Source of the DNA: Bacteroidota bacterium
GTDB lineage: Bacteria; Bacteroidota; Bacteroidia; Chitinophagales; Chitinophagaceae
Reading direction: 5' to 3'
Assembly (NCBI GenBank): GCA_018267915.1
Contig: JAFDXN010000014.1
Location: forward strand, 1-64,000
DNA: 64,000 nucleotides
Position numbers and translations under genes: made by a program. The notes beneath the pieces were generated by a model. The model saw only the letters and a list, made by a program, of their open reading frames with translations, did no database searches and was not told where the DNA came from. Below are positions 7,559 to 15,505 of this stretch, piece after piece (the stretch's first letter is position 1; every line of letters begins with the position of its first letter).

Positions 7559-10198
7559 CTACCCCAACAATGCCAGGCTCTCCTCTATAGCCTTCATCTT
7601 CGCCAGCGCATCGTCTTTCTTCTTCTGCTCATTGGCTATCACATCGGGCTTTGCATTGGCAACAAATTTTTCATTGCCCAGCTTCTTGTCCACGCTCACC
7701 AAAAAGCCCTTCAGGTAATCGAGGTCTTTCTGCAAGGCTTCCCGCTGCGCTCCCTTGTCGATCTTTGCCGCGGCCTGTGCTTCGATGTACAGCTTATCCG
7801 TCTGCACCACTATCGATATAGCGCCCTTTTTCGCCTCATCGGTAAAGCCCATGTGCTCCGCGTTCACCTGCCTTATCAGTATAGCCCGCGTCACTTCGTA
7901 GAATGCACGGTGCTTTGTGTCTATCCACAGGTCGATGCTGTCCTTGGGTTTCAGTTGGTTCTTGTTGCGGGTATCGCGTATCGCCGTTATCAGTTCCTGC
8001 AGCATGTCGCCATACTTCAGCACTTCCCTGTTTACAGCTTCTACCGGTTCCAGTGGCTTCACTATAAGGTCGTTGCCCGGCCTGCGCTCGCGCAGTGCGT
8101 GGTATATCTCTTCGGTGATGAATGGCATGTAGGGGTGCAGCAGTTGCAGTAGCCCTTCATAAATAGCCACCGTGCGCTCATACACATAGGGCGACATATG
8201 CGCGTCCATGGCCGGCTTCACCCATTCCAGGTACCAGCTGCAGAAGTCGTTCCATATCAGGGAGTAGATCGTCTTCAGTCCCTCGCTCAGGCGGAAGTCC
8301 TTCATCAGCTCCGTCAGCTCTCCCGACACCACATTCAATCGTTGCTCCATCCAGTCGATGGCAAAGCGCACATTGCTGTCTTCCACATCATCGGCCACAC
8401 GACCTCTCCAGCTTTTCACCAGCTTCAGGGCATTCCACATCTTGTTGCTGAAGTTGCGGCCCTGTTCCATCTGGCTCTCGTCCCACAGCAGGTCATTACC
8501 CGCCGGGCTCGATATCATCACGCTGAAGCGCACCGCATCAGCCCCAAAGTCATCTATCAGTTGCAGCAGGTCGGGCGAGTTGCCGAGACTCTTACTCATC
8601 TTCCTGCCTTGCTTATCGCGCACGATGCCCGTGAAGTAAACCTTATCGAAAGGCTTCTCACCCATGAACTCATAACCGGCCATGATCATCCTAGCCACCC
8701 AGAAGAATATGATCTCCGGCGCCGTCACCAGCGTGTTGGTAGGATAGTAGTATTTCAGTTCGGGGTTACCGGGATTTTTATTCCAGTCGAAAACCTCCAT
8801 GGGCCACAGCCAGCTGCTGAACCATGTGTCTAGCACGTCCTCATCCTGCCTAAGTTCAGGCTCTTTGGCTGCCAGTGCAGGTTTTTCTTTATTGTATTTT
8901 TCATGCGCCTCGTCAGCATTGTGCGCTATGTACATACCGCCTTCGCTGTCGTACCAGGCAGGTATGCGTTGCCCCCACCATAGTTGGCGGCTGATGCACC
9001 AGTCCTTGATGTTCTCCATCCAGTGCCGGTACAGGTTCTTGAACTTCGCGGGGTGGAACTCTATCGCGTCGTCCATCACAGCGCTCAGCGCCGGCTTCGC
9101 CATCTCCTGCATATTACACCACCATTGCATGCTGAGGCGTGGCTCTATCACCTCGTTGGTGCGCTCGCTGTAGCCCACCTGGTTGTTGTACTCTTCTTCC
9201 TTCACCAGGTTGCCGCTTTCGCGCAGGGCTTCCGTTATCTTCTTGCGCACCTTAAACCTGTCCTCACCTACATATAGCTGCGCGGCAGCACTCATAGTAC
9301 CGTCCTCATTCAGCGTATCCACAACGGGCAGCTTATGCTTCAGGCCCAGGTTATAGTCATTTATGTCGTGTGCAGGCGTCACCTTCAGCGCACCCGTACC
9401 GAACTCCATATCTATATAGTCGTCGAAGATGATGGGTATGCGCCTGTTGATAAGCGGCACAAAGGCATAAGCCCCCTTCAGGTGTGCATAGCGCTCATCG
9501 TTGGGGTGCACGCATATGGCAGTATCGCCCAGTATGGTCTCAGGGCGCACCGTAGCTATAGTGATGTATTCTTCCTTCTCCGTATCCAGCTTATAGCGCA
9601 CATAGTACAGCTTCGAGTTGGTGGGCTTAAAGATCACCTCCTCGTCGCTCAGCGCGGTCTTCGCCTTAGGGTCCCAGTTGATCATCTTTACCCCGCGGTA
9701 GATGTAGCCCTTCTCATACAGCTCGTTGAATACCCGTATCACCGCTGCATAATAGTTCTCGTCCATGGTGAAGGCCGTGCGGTCCCAGTCGAGGGCGCAG
9801 CCCAGCTTTTTAAGCTGCTGCAGTATGATGCCCCCGTATTTCTCCTTCCACTCCCAGGCATATTTCAGGAACTCGTCCCTGCTCAGGTTCTTCTTATCGA
9901 TGCCCTTCTCGCGCAGCATGCCCACCACCTTGGCCTCGGTAGCTATCGAGGCATGGTCGGTGCCCGGCACCCAGCAGGTATTGTAGCCCAGCATTTTCGC
10001 ACGGCGCAGCAGTATGTCCTGCACGGTATCATTGAGCGCATGGCCCATGTGTAGCACACCCGTCACGTTGGGCGGCGGAATGACTATGGTATAAGCAGGC
10101 CTTTCATCCGGCACACTCTTAAAGTATCCCGAATTGTTCCAATGCTCATACCAGTGCTGTTCAGCCTCCCTGTGTTGAAAATTCTTAGCTAATTCCAT
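7559..10198 (-). CDS. valS: Valine--tRNA ligase
   Basis: About 879 residues, normal for bacterial ValS. Class I synthetase signatures: PPPNVTGVLHMGHALND (HIGH box) near residue 45 and GRKMSKSLGN (KMSKS) near 530. Between them lies the CP1 editing domain, and the C-terminus is a coiled-coil arm (about 805-879) that contacts tRNA. The start is ATG 10198 (MELAKNFQHREAEQHW); an in-frame extension to 10261 crosses a TATCTTTG element and is unlikely to be translated. Catalyses valine attachment to tRNA-Val. Confidence 0.97.
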   Translation of the reverse strand: MELAKNFQHREAEQHWYEHWNNSGYFKSVPDERPAYTIVIPPPNVTGVLHMGHALNDTVQDILLRRAKMLGYNTCWVPGTDHASIATEAKVVGMLREKGIDKKNLSRDEFLKYAWEWKEKYGGIILQQLKKLGCALDWDRTAFTMDENYYAAVIRVFNELYEKGYIYRGVKMINWDPKAKTALSDEEVIFKPTNSKLYYVRYKLDTEKEEYITIATVRPETILGDTAICVHPNDERYAHLKGAYAFVPLINRRIPIIFDDYIDMEFGTGALKVTPAHDINDYNLGLKHKLPVVDTLNEDGTMSAAAQLYVGEDRFKVRKKITEALRESGNLVKEEEYNNQVGYSERTNEVIEPRLSMQWWCNMQEMAKPALSAVMDDAIEFHPAKFKNLYRHWMENIKDWCISRQLWWGQRIPAWYDSEGGMYIAHNADEAHEKYNKEKPALAAKEPELRQDEDVLDTWFSSWLWPMEVFDWNKNPGNPELKYYYPTNTLVTAPEIIFFWVARMIMAGYEFMGEKPFDKVYFTGIVRDKQGRKMSKSLGNSPDLLQLIDDFGADAVRFSVMISSPAGNDLLWDESQMEQGRNFSNKMWNALKLVKSWRGRVADDVEDSNVRFAIDWMEQRLNVVSGELTELMKDFRLSEGLKTIYSLIWNDFCSWYLEWVKPAMDAHMSPYVYERTVAIYEGLLQLLHPYMPFITEEIYHALRERRPGNDLIVKPLEPVEAVNREVLKYGDMLQELITAIRDTRNKNQLKPKDSIDLWIDTKHRAFYEVTRAILIRQVNAEHMGFTDEAKKGAISIVVQTDKLYIEAQAAAKIDKGAQREALQKDLDYLKGFLVSVDKKLGNEKFVANAKPDVIANEQKKKDDALAKMKAIEESLALLG

Positions 10199-10226
10199 TG
10201 TTGTAATATACCTTATTTGGGGTGTG

Positions 10227-10234
10227 CAAAGATA
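10227..10234 (-). promoter_or_regulatory. -7 promoter element TATCTTTG of valS
   Basis: Reverse-strand TAnnTTTG match, 29 nt upstream of the chosen ATG at 10198. It supports the shorter valS start. Confidence 0.6.
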
Positions 10235-10261
10235 ATTTTTATAATGGCTCAATTTCGCCAT

Positions 10262-10540
10262 TATACATTAGTTCTTTTAATTATTTCCTGTTTTATTTCC
10301 GGCTTGAGTTATTTCCTATTAGGGACTGCACAATCAGCTGAAAGCCGCGCCAGAAGCGCCGTATTAGCAGACGCAGTTATTTCCTGTTATTTCCTGTCGG
10401 AAGGAAATAACCTCGCTGACGACGAGCATTGAGGAGATATGTTTTGAAGATATTATCATTTTTATAGAAAGGGTTTGGTTTGTGATAAAGATACGAAATG
10501 GAGAGAGGGGTTTCCAAATTTATTTTAGGATTGAATGCGA
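10262..10540. repeat. Intergenic region with repeated TTATTTCC motifs
   Basis: No credible gene. The stretch 10278-10417 carries TTATTTCC or its extension at least five times, ending in the palindrome TTATTTCC-N6-GGAAATAA near 10397-10420. Further along is CCAAATTTATTTT followed by ATTGAATG (10515-10537). The same motifs recur in the same order in the gap 16740-16987, so this looks like a decayed copy of a dispersed intergenic element. Confidence 0.5.
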
Positions 10541-10542
10541 AA

Positions 10543-10661
10543 GGCACAAGAACGCTATACACAAAGCTAAGCGGCATTCTTGTGCCAACGGGAAGCAAGC
10601 GCGACGCTTACAATATTTTAGGTCTAAGCGAGACGCTTAGACCAGTGGGGCACTGCGTCGC
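10543..10661. repeat. Cluster of three palindromes, two of them nested
   Basis: Stem 1: GGCACAAGAA (10543-10552) with TTCTTGTGCC (10577-10586). Stem 2, outer: GCGACGC (10601-10607) with GCGTCGC (10655-10661). Stem 3, inside stem 2: GGTCTAAGCG (10621-10630) with CGCTTAGACC (10634-10643), a perfect 10-bp stem with a 3-nt loop. AGCGCGACGCTTA and AGCGAGACGCTTA are near-direct repeats within the structure. It has no U-run and is not a normal terminator; a palindromic mobile repeat or structured RNA are the options. Confidence 0.7.
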
Positions 10662-10727
10662 TAAACAGAAGTCAACGGAAAGCGCCGCCGGCGCTGACCT
10701 GCATCACTTCAGCTCACACGGAGTTCT

Positions 10728-10880
10728 TTGGGCTCATCGCACCCCACACAGGAGAACAGCGGTGAAAACAACGACCTGCGCGAAACGGAAGGCGCAAAGG
10801 ACGAAGGCAACCCGCAGCCCAGCAGCCACCAGGAAGGCCAATACGACAAGCAAAGCACCAAGCCCATGCAGGATAAGTAG
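10728..10880 (+). CDS. Candidate small hydrophilic protein (50 aa, TTG start)
   Basis: An open frame from TTG 10728 to TAG 10878 encodes a very hydrophilic peptide rich in E, G, N, Q, S, K and D, ending in YDKQSTKPMQDK. Codon third positions are strongly G/C, like neighbouring genes and unlike random intergenic sequence here. A GGAG sequence lies 4-7 nt upstream of the TTG. There is an in-frame TGA at 10695-10697, so the frame cannot extend far. It could be a small stress-type protein, or the 3' tail of a gene whose 5' part has decayed. No known family is assigned. Confidence 0.4.
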   Translation: MGSSHPTQENSGENNDLRETEGAKDEGNPQPSSHQEGQYDKQSTKPMQDK

Positions 10881-10912
10881 CATCAGCTAGCCGGACTATT
10901 GTAAGGAGACCA

Positions 10913-12787
10913 CTACTTCGCGATGAACACAGGTATATGTATCATATGCCTCACGGTGTTGATGGTCTCGCCAAACAGCCAGTCGCCGATGGCCTTGTGC
11001 CCATGGCTGCCAATGATTAGGAGATCGCAACCCTGCTCTTTAATGATGCGTGCTATCTCGCTGCTGCGCTTTTTATAGCCGAGGACACCGGTGGCTTTGT
11101 AGTTGCGCCCGGCAAAGAATTGGACGTACTTGTCCAGTTGTTCCTGGTCGCGGAGGGCCTCCTGGTCTTGTGCCTCGTTGCCCATCATCCTTGCAGATAC
11201 GCTCTCCACAATATGGATGAGCACGAAGTGTACCTCTTCGCCGGCCATTTGCAAGGCATACTGTATCACTTTACGGTCCTTGTCGCTGTAGTCGAGTGCG
11301 AGTGCAATGCACTTAAAGGGTGCAGCCTCGGTGTGAAGCGAAGCGACCTGTATATTTTCGTGTATGTGGCTATCGGCATGGCGCCTGGCCCTCACGATGG
11401 GGAAGAAAAAGGTAATGAGCAGCAGAACGATGAGCCCCACTACACCCAGCAGTATGAGCGATTGTACCAGTAGACTGTTAGTAGCGGCCATCCATTGGGT
11501 CACTGTCTCCATCACCAGCTTCAGGTTCAGTACCACTATTACAGCGGCTATGAGCCAGGCGGCAGCCTTAGTGACATTGCCTATAGCAAAGCTACCCATC
11601 TTGTGCCTGTCGCTAACGAAGAGGATGAGGGGTATAACGGCGAACGCGAGCTGCATACTCAGCAGCACCTGGCTAAATACCAGCATCTCATCGACCATGG
11701 CATCGCCGGCTACAAGCAACGTTATCACAGCCGGCACAATGGCCAGCAGGCGTGTAATAAGCCGCCGGGCGATAGGGTTAATACGGATGCGCAGGTAGCC
11801 CTCCATGATGATCTGGCCCGCAAGGGTGCCCGTTACCGTAGAACTCTGGCCCGCAGCTATGAGCGCTATGGCGAAGAGGTGCGAAGCCCATTTATTACCC
11901 AGCAATGGTGTAAGCAGCTTGTAGGCATCCTGCAGGGAGGCAACGCCAAAATGCCCGCTGGTGTAAAACACGGCGCCTGCAAGCACCAGTATAGCGGCAT
12001 TTACAAAGAAGGCCATATTGAGCGCGATAGCACTATCGATCGTGTTCAGCTTCAGTGCCCTCTTAATGGATGCATCGTCGCGGCTCACTTTGCGGGTTTG
12101 CACAAGCGCCGAGTGCAGGTAGAGGTTGTGGGGCATTACCGTAGCGCCGATGATACCTATGGCGATGTACAATGCGGCGTGATTGGGCAGGGAAGGTACT
12201 AGACCTGTAACTACATCGCCCATGTTGGGCTTCGACAAGAAGATCTCGGTAATGAAACAAAGGCCTATGATGGCAACCAGCGTAATTATGAAAGCCTCAA
12301 GTTTGCGCATGCCGAGGCGCTGCAGGTAGAGCAGCAGGATGGTATCGAGCAGCGTGATGAGTACACCCCACAAGAGCGGAATGCCGAGCAACAGGTTGAG
12401 ACCGATGGCAACGCCCAGTACTTCGGCAAGGTCGCATGCGGCTATGGCTATTTCCGCAAGGACGTAGAGTGAAAAGTTGACTGCCCTCGGATAGGTCTCG
12501 CGGTTGCACTGGGCGAGGTCGCGGCCACGCACAATGCCAAGCCTTGCGCTGATGGACTGCAGCAACAGGGCCATGATATTGCTCATGAGCAGCACCCAGA
12601 TGAGCTTGTAGCCAAACTGGCTGCCACCGGCGATATCGGTCGCCCAATTGCCGGGGTCCATGTAGCCCACGCTTACGAGGTAAGCCGGTCCGAAAAAGGC
12701 AGCTATGCGTCGCCAGGGAGTTTTGGCGGCGGCGGGGTTCACGGTTTCGTGAACATCGCTTAATGACCGGTCATGGATCTGCTCCAT
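10913..12787 (-). CDS. mntH: Nramp-family divalent metal transporter fused to a universal stress (UspA) domain
   Basis: 624 residues. The N-terminal 470 residues form an Nramp/MntH H+-coupled Mn2+/Fe2+ importer with 11 transmembrane helices; the metal-site motifs DPGN (44-47, TM1) and MPHN (218-221, TM6) are intact. The C-terminal 140 residues (about 486-624) are a cytoplasmic Usp domain starting FKCIALALDYSDKD and ending with the ATP-binding pattern IGSHGHKAIGDWLFGETIN. Typical MntH is about 410-450 residues, so the Usp part is an added module. The promoter holds a DtxR/MntR-type palindrome between its elements, and the start codon follows the -7 box by 4 nt. Confidence 0.93.
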   Translation of the reverse strand: MEQIHDRSLSDVHETVNPAAAKTPWRRIAAFFGPAYLVSVGYMDPGNWATDIAGGSQFGYKLIWVLLMSNIMALLLQSISARLGIVRGRDLAQCNRETYPRAVNFSLYVLAEIAIAACDLAEVLGVAIGLNLLLGIPLLWGVLITLLDTILLLYLQRLGMRKLEAFIITLVAIIGLCFITEIFLSKPNMGDVVTGLVPSLPNHAALYIAIGIIGATVMPHNLYLHSALVQTRKVSRDDASIKRALKLNTIDSAIALNMAFFVNAAILVLAGAVFYTSGHFGVASLQDAYKLLTPLLGNKWASHLFAIALIAAGQSSTVTGTLAGQIIMEGYLRIRINPIARRLITRLLAIVPAVITLLVAGDAMVDEMLVFSQVLLSMQLAFAVIPLILFVSDRHKMGSFAIGNVTKAAAWLIAAVIVVLNLKLVMETVTQWMAATNSLLVQSLILLGVVGLIVLLLITFFFPIVRARRHADSHIHENIQVASLHTEAAPFKCIALALDYSDKDRKVIQYALQMAGEEVHFVLIHIVESVSARMMGNEAQDQEALRDQEQLDKYVQFFAGRNYKATGVLGYKKRSSEIARIIKEQGCDLLIIGSHGHKAIGDWLFGETINTVRHMIHIPVFIAK

Positions 12788-12791
12788 TTTG

Positions 12792-12799
12792 CAAATCTA
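12792..12799 (-). promoter_or_regulatory. -7 promoter element TAGATTTG of the Nramp-Usp gene
   Basis: Reverse-strand TAnnTTTG match whose last base is 4 nt from the ATG at 12787, so transcription would begin at or next to the start codon. The operator palindrome lies directly upstream. Confidence 0.65.
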
Positions 12800-12805
12800 A
12801 CGAAT

Positions 12806-12827
12806 AAAATTAGGCTAAACTAATTTT
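12806..12827. promoter_or_regulatory. DtxR/MntR-type operator overlapping the Nramp promoter
   Basis: A perfect inverted repeat AAAATTAG-GCTAAA-CTAATTTT. Its centre TTAGGCTAAACTAA (12810-12823) matches the DtxR-family half-site consensus TTAGGTTAGCCTAA at 11 of 14 positions. It covers the spacer and -33 zone, upstream of the -7 element at 12792-12799. Family knowledge: metal-loaded DtxR/MntR proteins bind such sites and repress Mn/Fe importers. No dtxR/mntR gene lies in the window. Confidence 0.7.
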
Positions 12828-12910
12828 TTGAACGAAAGTTTAATACTACCGCAACGGGCCATAAAAATGCATACCAAGGCCCCGTAGAGCCGAACTTTCT
12901 TCAAGGAAAC

Positions 12911-13636
12911 TTAAGGGTGCGCTATAAAATAGTAGTCGGAGTTCTTAGCGTAGATGTTACTGAACTGTTCCTGGGTCAAAGGGGATTTACCATGCAGCCA
13001 GTCGACCATGCGGGAGATCTTCAGGCCGCATTCGGTAAGCAGTCCAAATACTTTTACAGGCGTGGACCCATAAAAGTCGGAGGCGCCGAGGCCATGCTCG
13101 AAGATGATAACGGGTTTGTATTTGGCGATTGTTTGTTTTGCACCTTCCATTACCAGCAGTTCGCCACCCTCTACGTCGATCTTCATGAGGTGCGGATGGT
13201 AGTTGGGCGGCAGCACAGCATCGAGGAGGTCGGTCTTTACTTCTATCAGGGTGTCCTTTTCATCTTCGCGGTCGTACTTCCTTTTCACGAGGCCACTGTA
13301 AGAAGGGTTGCTGATGACATAATTGAAAGACGACGTACCTTTTTTGTTGCTCAGGGCAATGTCGGACACTATGCAATTACTGTCTTTGTACTTTTCCTTC
13401 AACTTGTCGTAAAGCACCGGGATGGGCTCGAAGGCATAATGCTGACCGTTGGGAGCATATTTGAGCATCTGGTCGAGCACCTCACCTTTGTGAGCACCAA
13501 TATCAATACAATTACTGCCGGCTTTGCATACCTTTTGGATGATCTGCAATGTCTGCTTATCGTATTGCTGGTTTTTGGTAAAGGCGATGGGTATCTTTTT
13601 TACCAGTTGCTTGATGAACTCTTTCATTATGCTCAT
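12911..13636 (-). CDS. FkbM-family SAM-dependent methyltransferase
   Basis: 241 residues with the FkbM core: motif I CIDIGAHKGEVLDQML near residue 37, an acidic loop (AFEPIPVLYDKL), SDIALSNKKGTSSF, and the family motif LMKIDVEGGELLVMEGA near 155. FkbM enzymes O-methylate sugars or small molecules, often in cell-surface glycan pathways; the target is unknown here and no glycosyltransferase adjoins it. An internal ATG three codons in is an equally possible start. Confidence 0.88.
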   Translation of the reverse strand: MSIMKEFIKQLVKKIPIAFTKNQQYDKQTLQIIQKVCKAGSNCIDIGAHKGEVLDQMLKYAPNGQHYAFEPIPVLYDKLKEKYKDSNCIVSDIALSNKKGTSSFNYVISNPSYSGLVKRKYDREDEKDTLIEVKTDLLDAVLPPNYHPHLMKIDVEGGELLVMEGAKQTIAKYKPVIIFEHGLGASDFYGSTPVKVFGLLTECGLKISRMVDWLHGKSPLTQEQFSNIYAKNSDYYFIAHP

Positions 13637-13671
13637 GCCGCTTGTCGGGTTGACGGCTATCCCGGGGTTTG

Positions 13672-13679
13672 CAAAGGTA
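13672..13679 (-). promoter_or_regulatory. -7 promoter element TACCTTTG of the FkbM gene
   Basis: Reverse-strand TAnnTTTG match 36 nt upstream of the start at 13636. Confidence 0.55.
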
Positions 13680-13810
13680 GCGTATCCTGTATAGAATAGC
13701 TATATATAGCAGGAAACGATATTAACAGTATGTGTGGTAAAATTAGGACCTCATTTGCGCGGAATATTGCTTTTAGTATCTATTTTTACTGAAACTATTT
13801 TTAAGTATTT

Positions 13811-14563
13811 ATGGACAATTATAATTCTCAGCAGCAGTTCAGTGATTTTACTGTTGTTGAATCAGGTGCGAGGGCTGTGCCTAAGAAATTTATGGCCAAT
13901 GTGTTTATGTGGATGTTCGCTGCACTGGCCATCTCTGCACTGTGTGCTTACCTTTTTGCTACTACCCCATCTCTTCTCGCGACTCTTGTAACTGAAACGG
14001 ACCGTGGCATGGGCCTAAGCGGGCTGGGTAAGATCATTATGTTTGCACCCCTTGGCTTTGTATTACTGATGTCGTTTGGTTACAGCAGGCTTTCAGCCCC
14101 TGTAATGACGCTTTTGTTTATACTTTACGCAGCTATTACGGGTATCAGCCTTAGCTTTATTTTGCTGGTTTACACAAGTTCATCTGTGTTGGGCTGTTTT
14201 GCATCGGCTTCGGCCATGTTCGGTGTTATGGCGGTGATGGGTTACACTACAGATAAGGACCTGACCTCTTTCGGTCGTATCATGACCATGGGCCTGATAG
14301 GTATCGTGGTGGCCATGTTGATCAACTTCTTCCTGAAGAGCGAGCAAATGGACTATGTCATCAGCATAATAGGCGTAGCAGTGTTCACCGGCCTTACTGC
14401 ATATGATGTACAGAAACTGAAGCGTATTGGCGAGGGCATCACCGCTGAAGGCGTTACTATAGAAGACACTAAAAAGATCTCTATATTCGGTGCATTGACA
14501 CTGTATCTCGATTTCATTAACCTTTTCCTGTTCCTGCTGCGTTTGTTTGGCAGGCGGAAGTAA
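13811..14563 (+). CDS. Bax inhibitor-1/YccA (TMBIM) family membrane protein
   Basis: 250 residues with seven predicted transmembrane helices after a polar N-terminus of about 27 residues. The family hallmark near TM6 is visible as FTGLTAYDVQKLKRIGEG, including the conserved aspartate. Bacterial members such as YetJ are pH-sensitive calcium leak channels, while YccA modulates FtsH; the role here is not resolvable. Single-gene unit followed by a strong terminator at 14593. Confidence 0.93.
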   Translation: MDNYNSQQQFSDFTVVESGARAVPKKFMANVFMWMFAALAISALCAYLFATTPSLLATLVTETDRGMGLSGLGKIIMFAPLGFVLLMSFGYSRLSAPVMTLLFILYAAITGISLSFILLVYTSSSVLGCFASASAMFGVMAVMGYTTDKDLTSFGRIMTMGLIGIVVAMLINFFLKSEQMDYVISIIGVAVFTGLTAYDVQKLKRIGEGITAEGVTIEDTKKISIFGALTLYLDFINLFLFLLRLFGRRK

Positions 14564-14592
14564 GTATTTGCCTCTTACTTACATTCACCAGG

Positions 14593-14620
14593 TCCCCCGC
14601 TTCAGCGGGGGATATTTTTA
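14593..14620 (+). terminator. Rho-independent terminator after the Bax inhibitor-1 gene
   Basis: Hairpin TCCCCCGCT-TC-AGCGGGGGA (14593-14612) followed by TATTTTTA, 30 nt after the stop codon. Confidence 0.85.
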
Positions 14621-14702
14621 CATGATATTCTTCTTGATATTTTGCGCTGCTATTTGGATAGCGAAATGCATTTTATAGCTTTATAGTAAAAATTGAGCGC
14701 CC

Positions 14703-14855
14703 ATGCCTGAGGGGGTCAAAAAGAAAAAAATGCCTATATGGCTTGCCATTATCATCGTCATCTTCCTGTTCTCCGGGTGGATATGGTTTGTAGTGCACAA
14801 GTCGGTACCGGCGGTGCAGGAAGACCACGCTGCTGCAAAACGAGAGGGTGGCTAA
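14703..14855 (+). CDS. Small single-pass membrane protein (50 aa)
   Basis: An ORF of 50 codons from ATG 14703. It has a basic N-terminus (KKKK), one hydrophobic helix of about 21 residues (residues 11-31, IWLAIIIVIFLFSGWIWFVV) and a short polar tail with HAAAKREGG. Topology by the positive-inside rule would be N-in. TAGCTTTA, one mismatch from TAnnTTTG, lies about 25 nt upstream. Flanked by the terminator at 14593 and a lipoprotein gene, so it has its own unit. No family recognised. Confidence 0.6.
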   Translation: MPEGVKKKKMPIWLAIIIVIFLFSGWIWFVVHKSVPAVQEDHAAAKREGG

Positions 14856-14948
14856 CTGCCAGGGACATGCTTTGAGTTCAGGGGTAAAAAGCCTGAATTT
14901 GTCGGGCATTAGGTGATTTTACGATTTTCTGTTTATTTTTATACGGTT

Positions 14949-15224
14949 ATGACAAGAACCTTGCTATTAAGTTTGCTTGCCCTGGTGGGCTCTGCCGCTA
15001 TTTTCTCATGCGTTAAGAGCAATGACCATACTGTAAGATCTTACACCTGCTATTGCAATTACGTTTATAAGAGGGGTAACACCGTTACGGATACGATCCC
15101 CCAGGTATTTACGATCAGCAGTACTTATATTGCCGCACAAAATGCCTGCAACCAACAAGCTAATAATACCAATCCCGACCCGGGACATACTTTGTACCAG
15201 TCAGTTCATTGCAGGTTCGAATAG
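14949..15224 (+). CDS. Small cysteine-rich lipoprotein, paralogue A
   Basis: About 91 residues from ATG 14949 (the longer frame from 14913 adds 12 residues before the signal peptide). The signal peptide ends in a lipobox AAIFSC. The mature part has the pattern YTCYCNY near its start, a central beta stretch (IPQVFTISS), then AQNACNQQANN and a final VHCRFE: four cysteines besides the lipidated one. The next gene encodes a shorter protein with the same layout, so the two are tandem paralogues. Function unknown. Confidence 0.7.
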   Translation: MTRTLLLSLLALVGSAAIFSCVKSNDHTVRSYTCYCNYVYKRGNTVTDTIPQVFTISSTYIAAQNACNQQANNTNPDPGHTLYQSVHCRFE

Positions 15225-15237
15225 TAAACAACATTTT

Positions 15238-15498
15238 ATGAAAAAGCTTTTTACACTCTCTATAGTTATCGCGGCTGCTGCTCTTGTTGTATTTGCATCG
15301 TGCGAGAAGAACAAGACTTACAGTTATATCTGCACATGCACAGAGAACCAGTACCTCACGGGGAACACATCGGGCAACCAGGTACATACCTTTACGGTGA
15401 CCGATGCCAGCACCAACAATGTGCAATCGAAATGCGATATGCAGATGAATGCCGTGCTGAATAATAGCGGGCAAAGCTTCACCTGCACCTATAAGTAA
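15238..15498 (+). CDS. Small cysteine-rich lipoprotein, paralogue B
   Basis: 86 residues from ATG 15238, 13 nt after paralogue A. MKKLFTLSI begins a signal peptide with lipobox VVFASC. The mature protein repeats the layout of its neighbour: YICTCTEN, a Thr/Val strand (HTFTVTDAS), QSKCDMQMN and a terminal FTCTYK. The CxC plus two spaced cysteines are conserved between the two, suggesting two disulfides. Ends 7 nt before the convergent cysteine desulfurase gene. Confidence 0.72.
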   Translation: MKKLFTLSIVIAAAALVVFASCEKNKTYSYICTCTENQYLTGNTSGNQVHTFTVTDASTNNVQSKCDMQMNAVLNNSGQSFTCTYK

Positions 15499-15505
15499 TC
15501 GACTG

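Noticed and set aside
7199..8152. 317-residue plus-strand ORF
   Set aside because: Lies opposite valS and a neighbouring gene; its sequence is an antisense shadow with no domain features.
10217..10432. 71-residue plus-strand ORF beside valS
   Set aside because: Runs through repeated TTATTTCC motifs and palindromes; codon use and composition do not resemble a gene.
10498..10890. 130-residue plus-strand ORF
   Set aside because: Covers the nested palindromes; the coding-like signal in this stretch is in a different frame (10728-10880).
15205..15224. tRNA T-loop-like GGTTCGAAT sequence
   Set aside because: It lies inside the lipoprotein gene's end and no acceptor or anticodon arm can be built around it.
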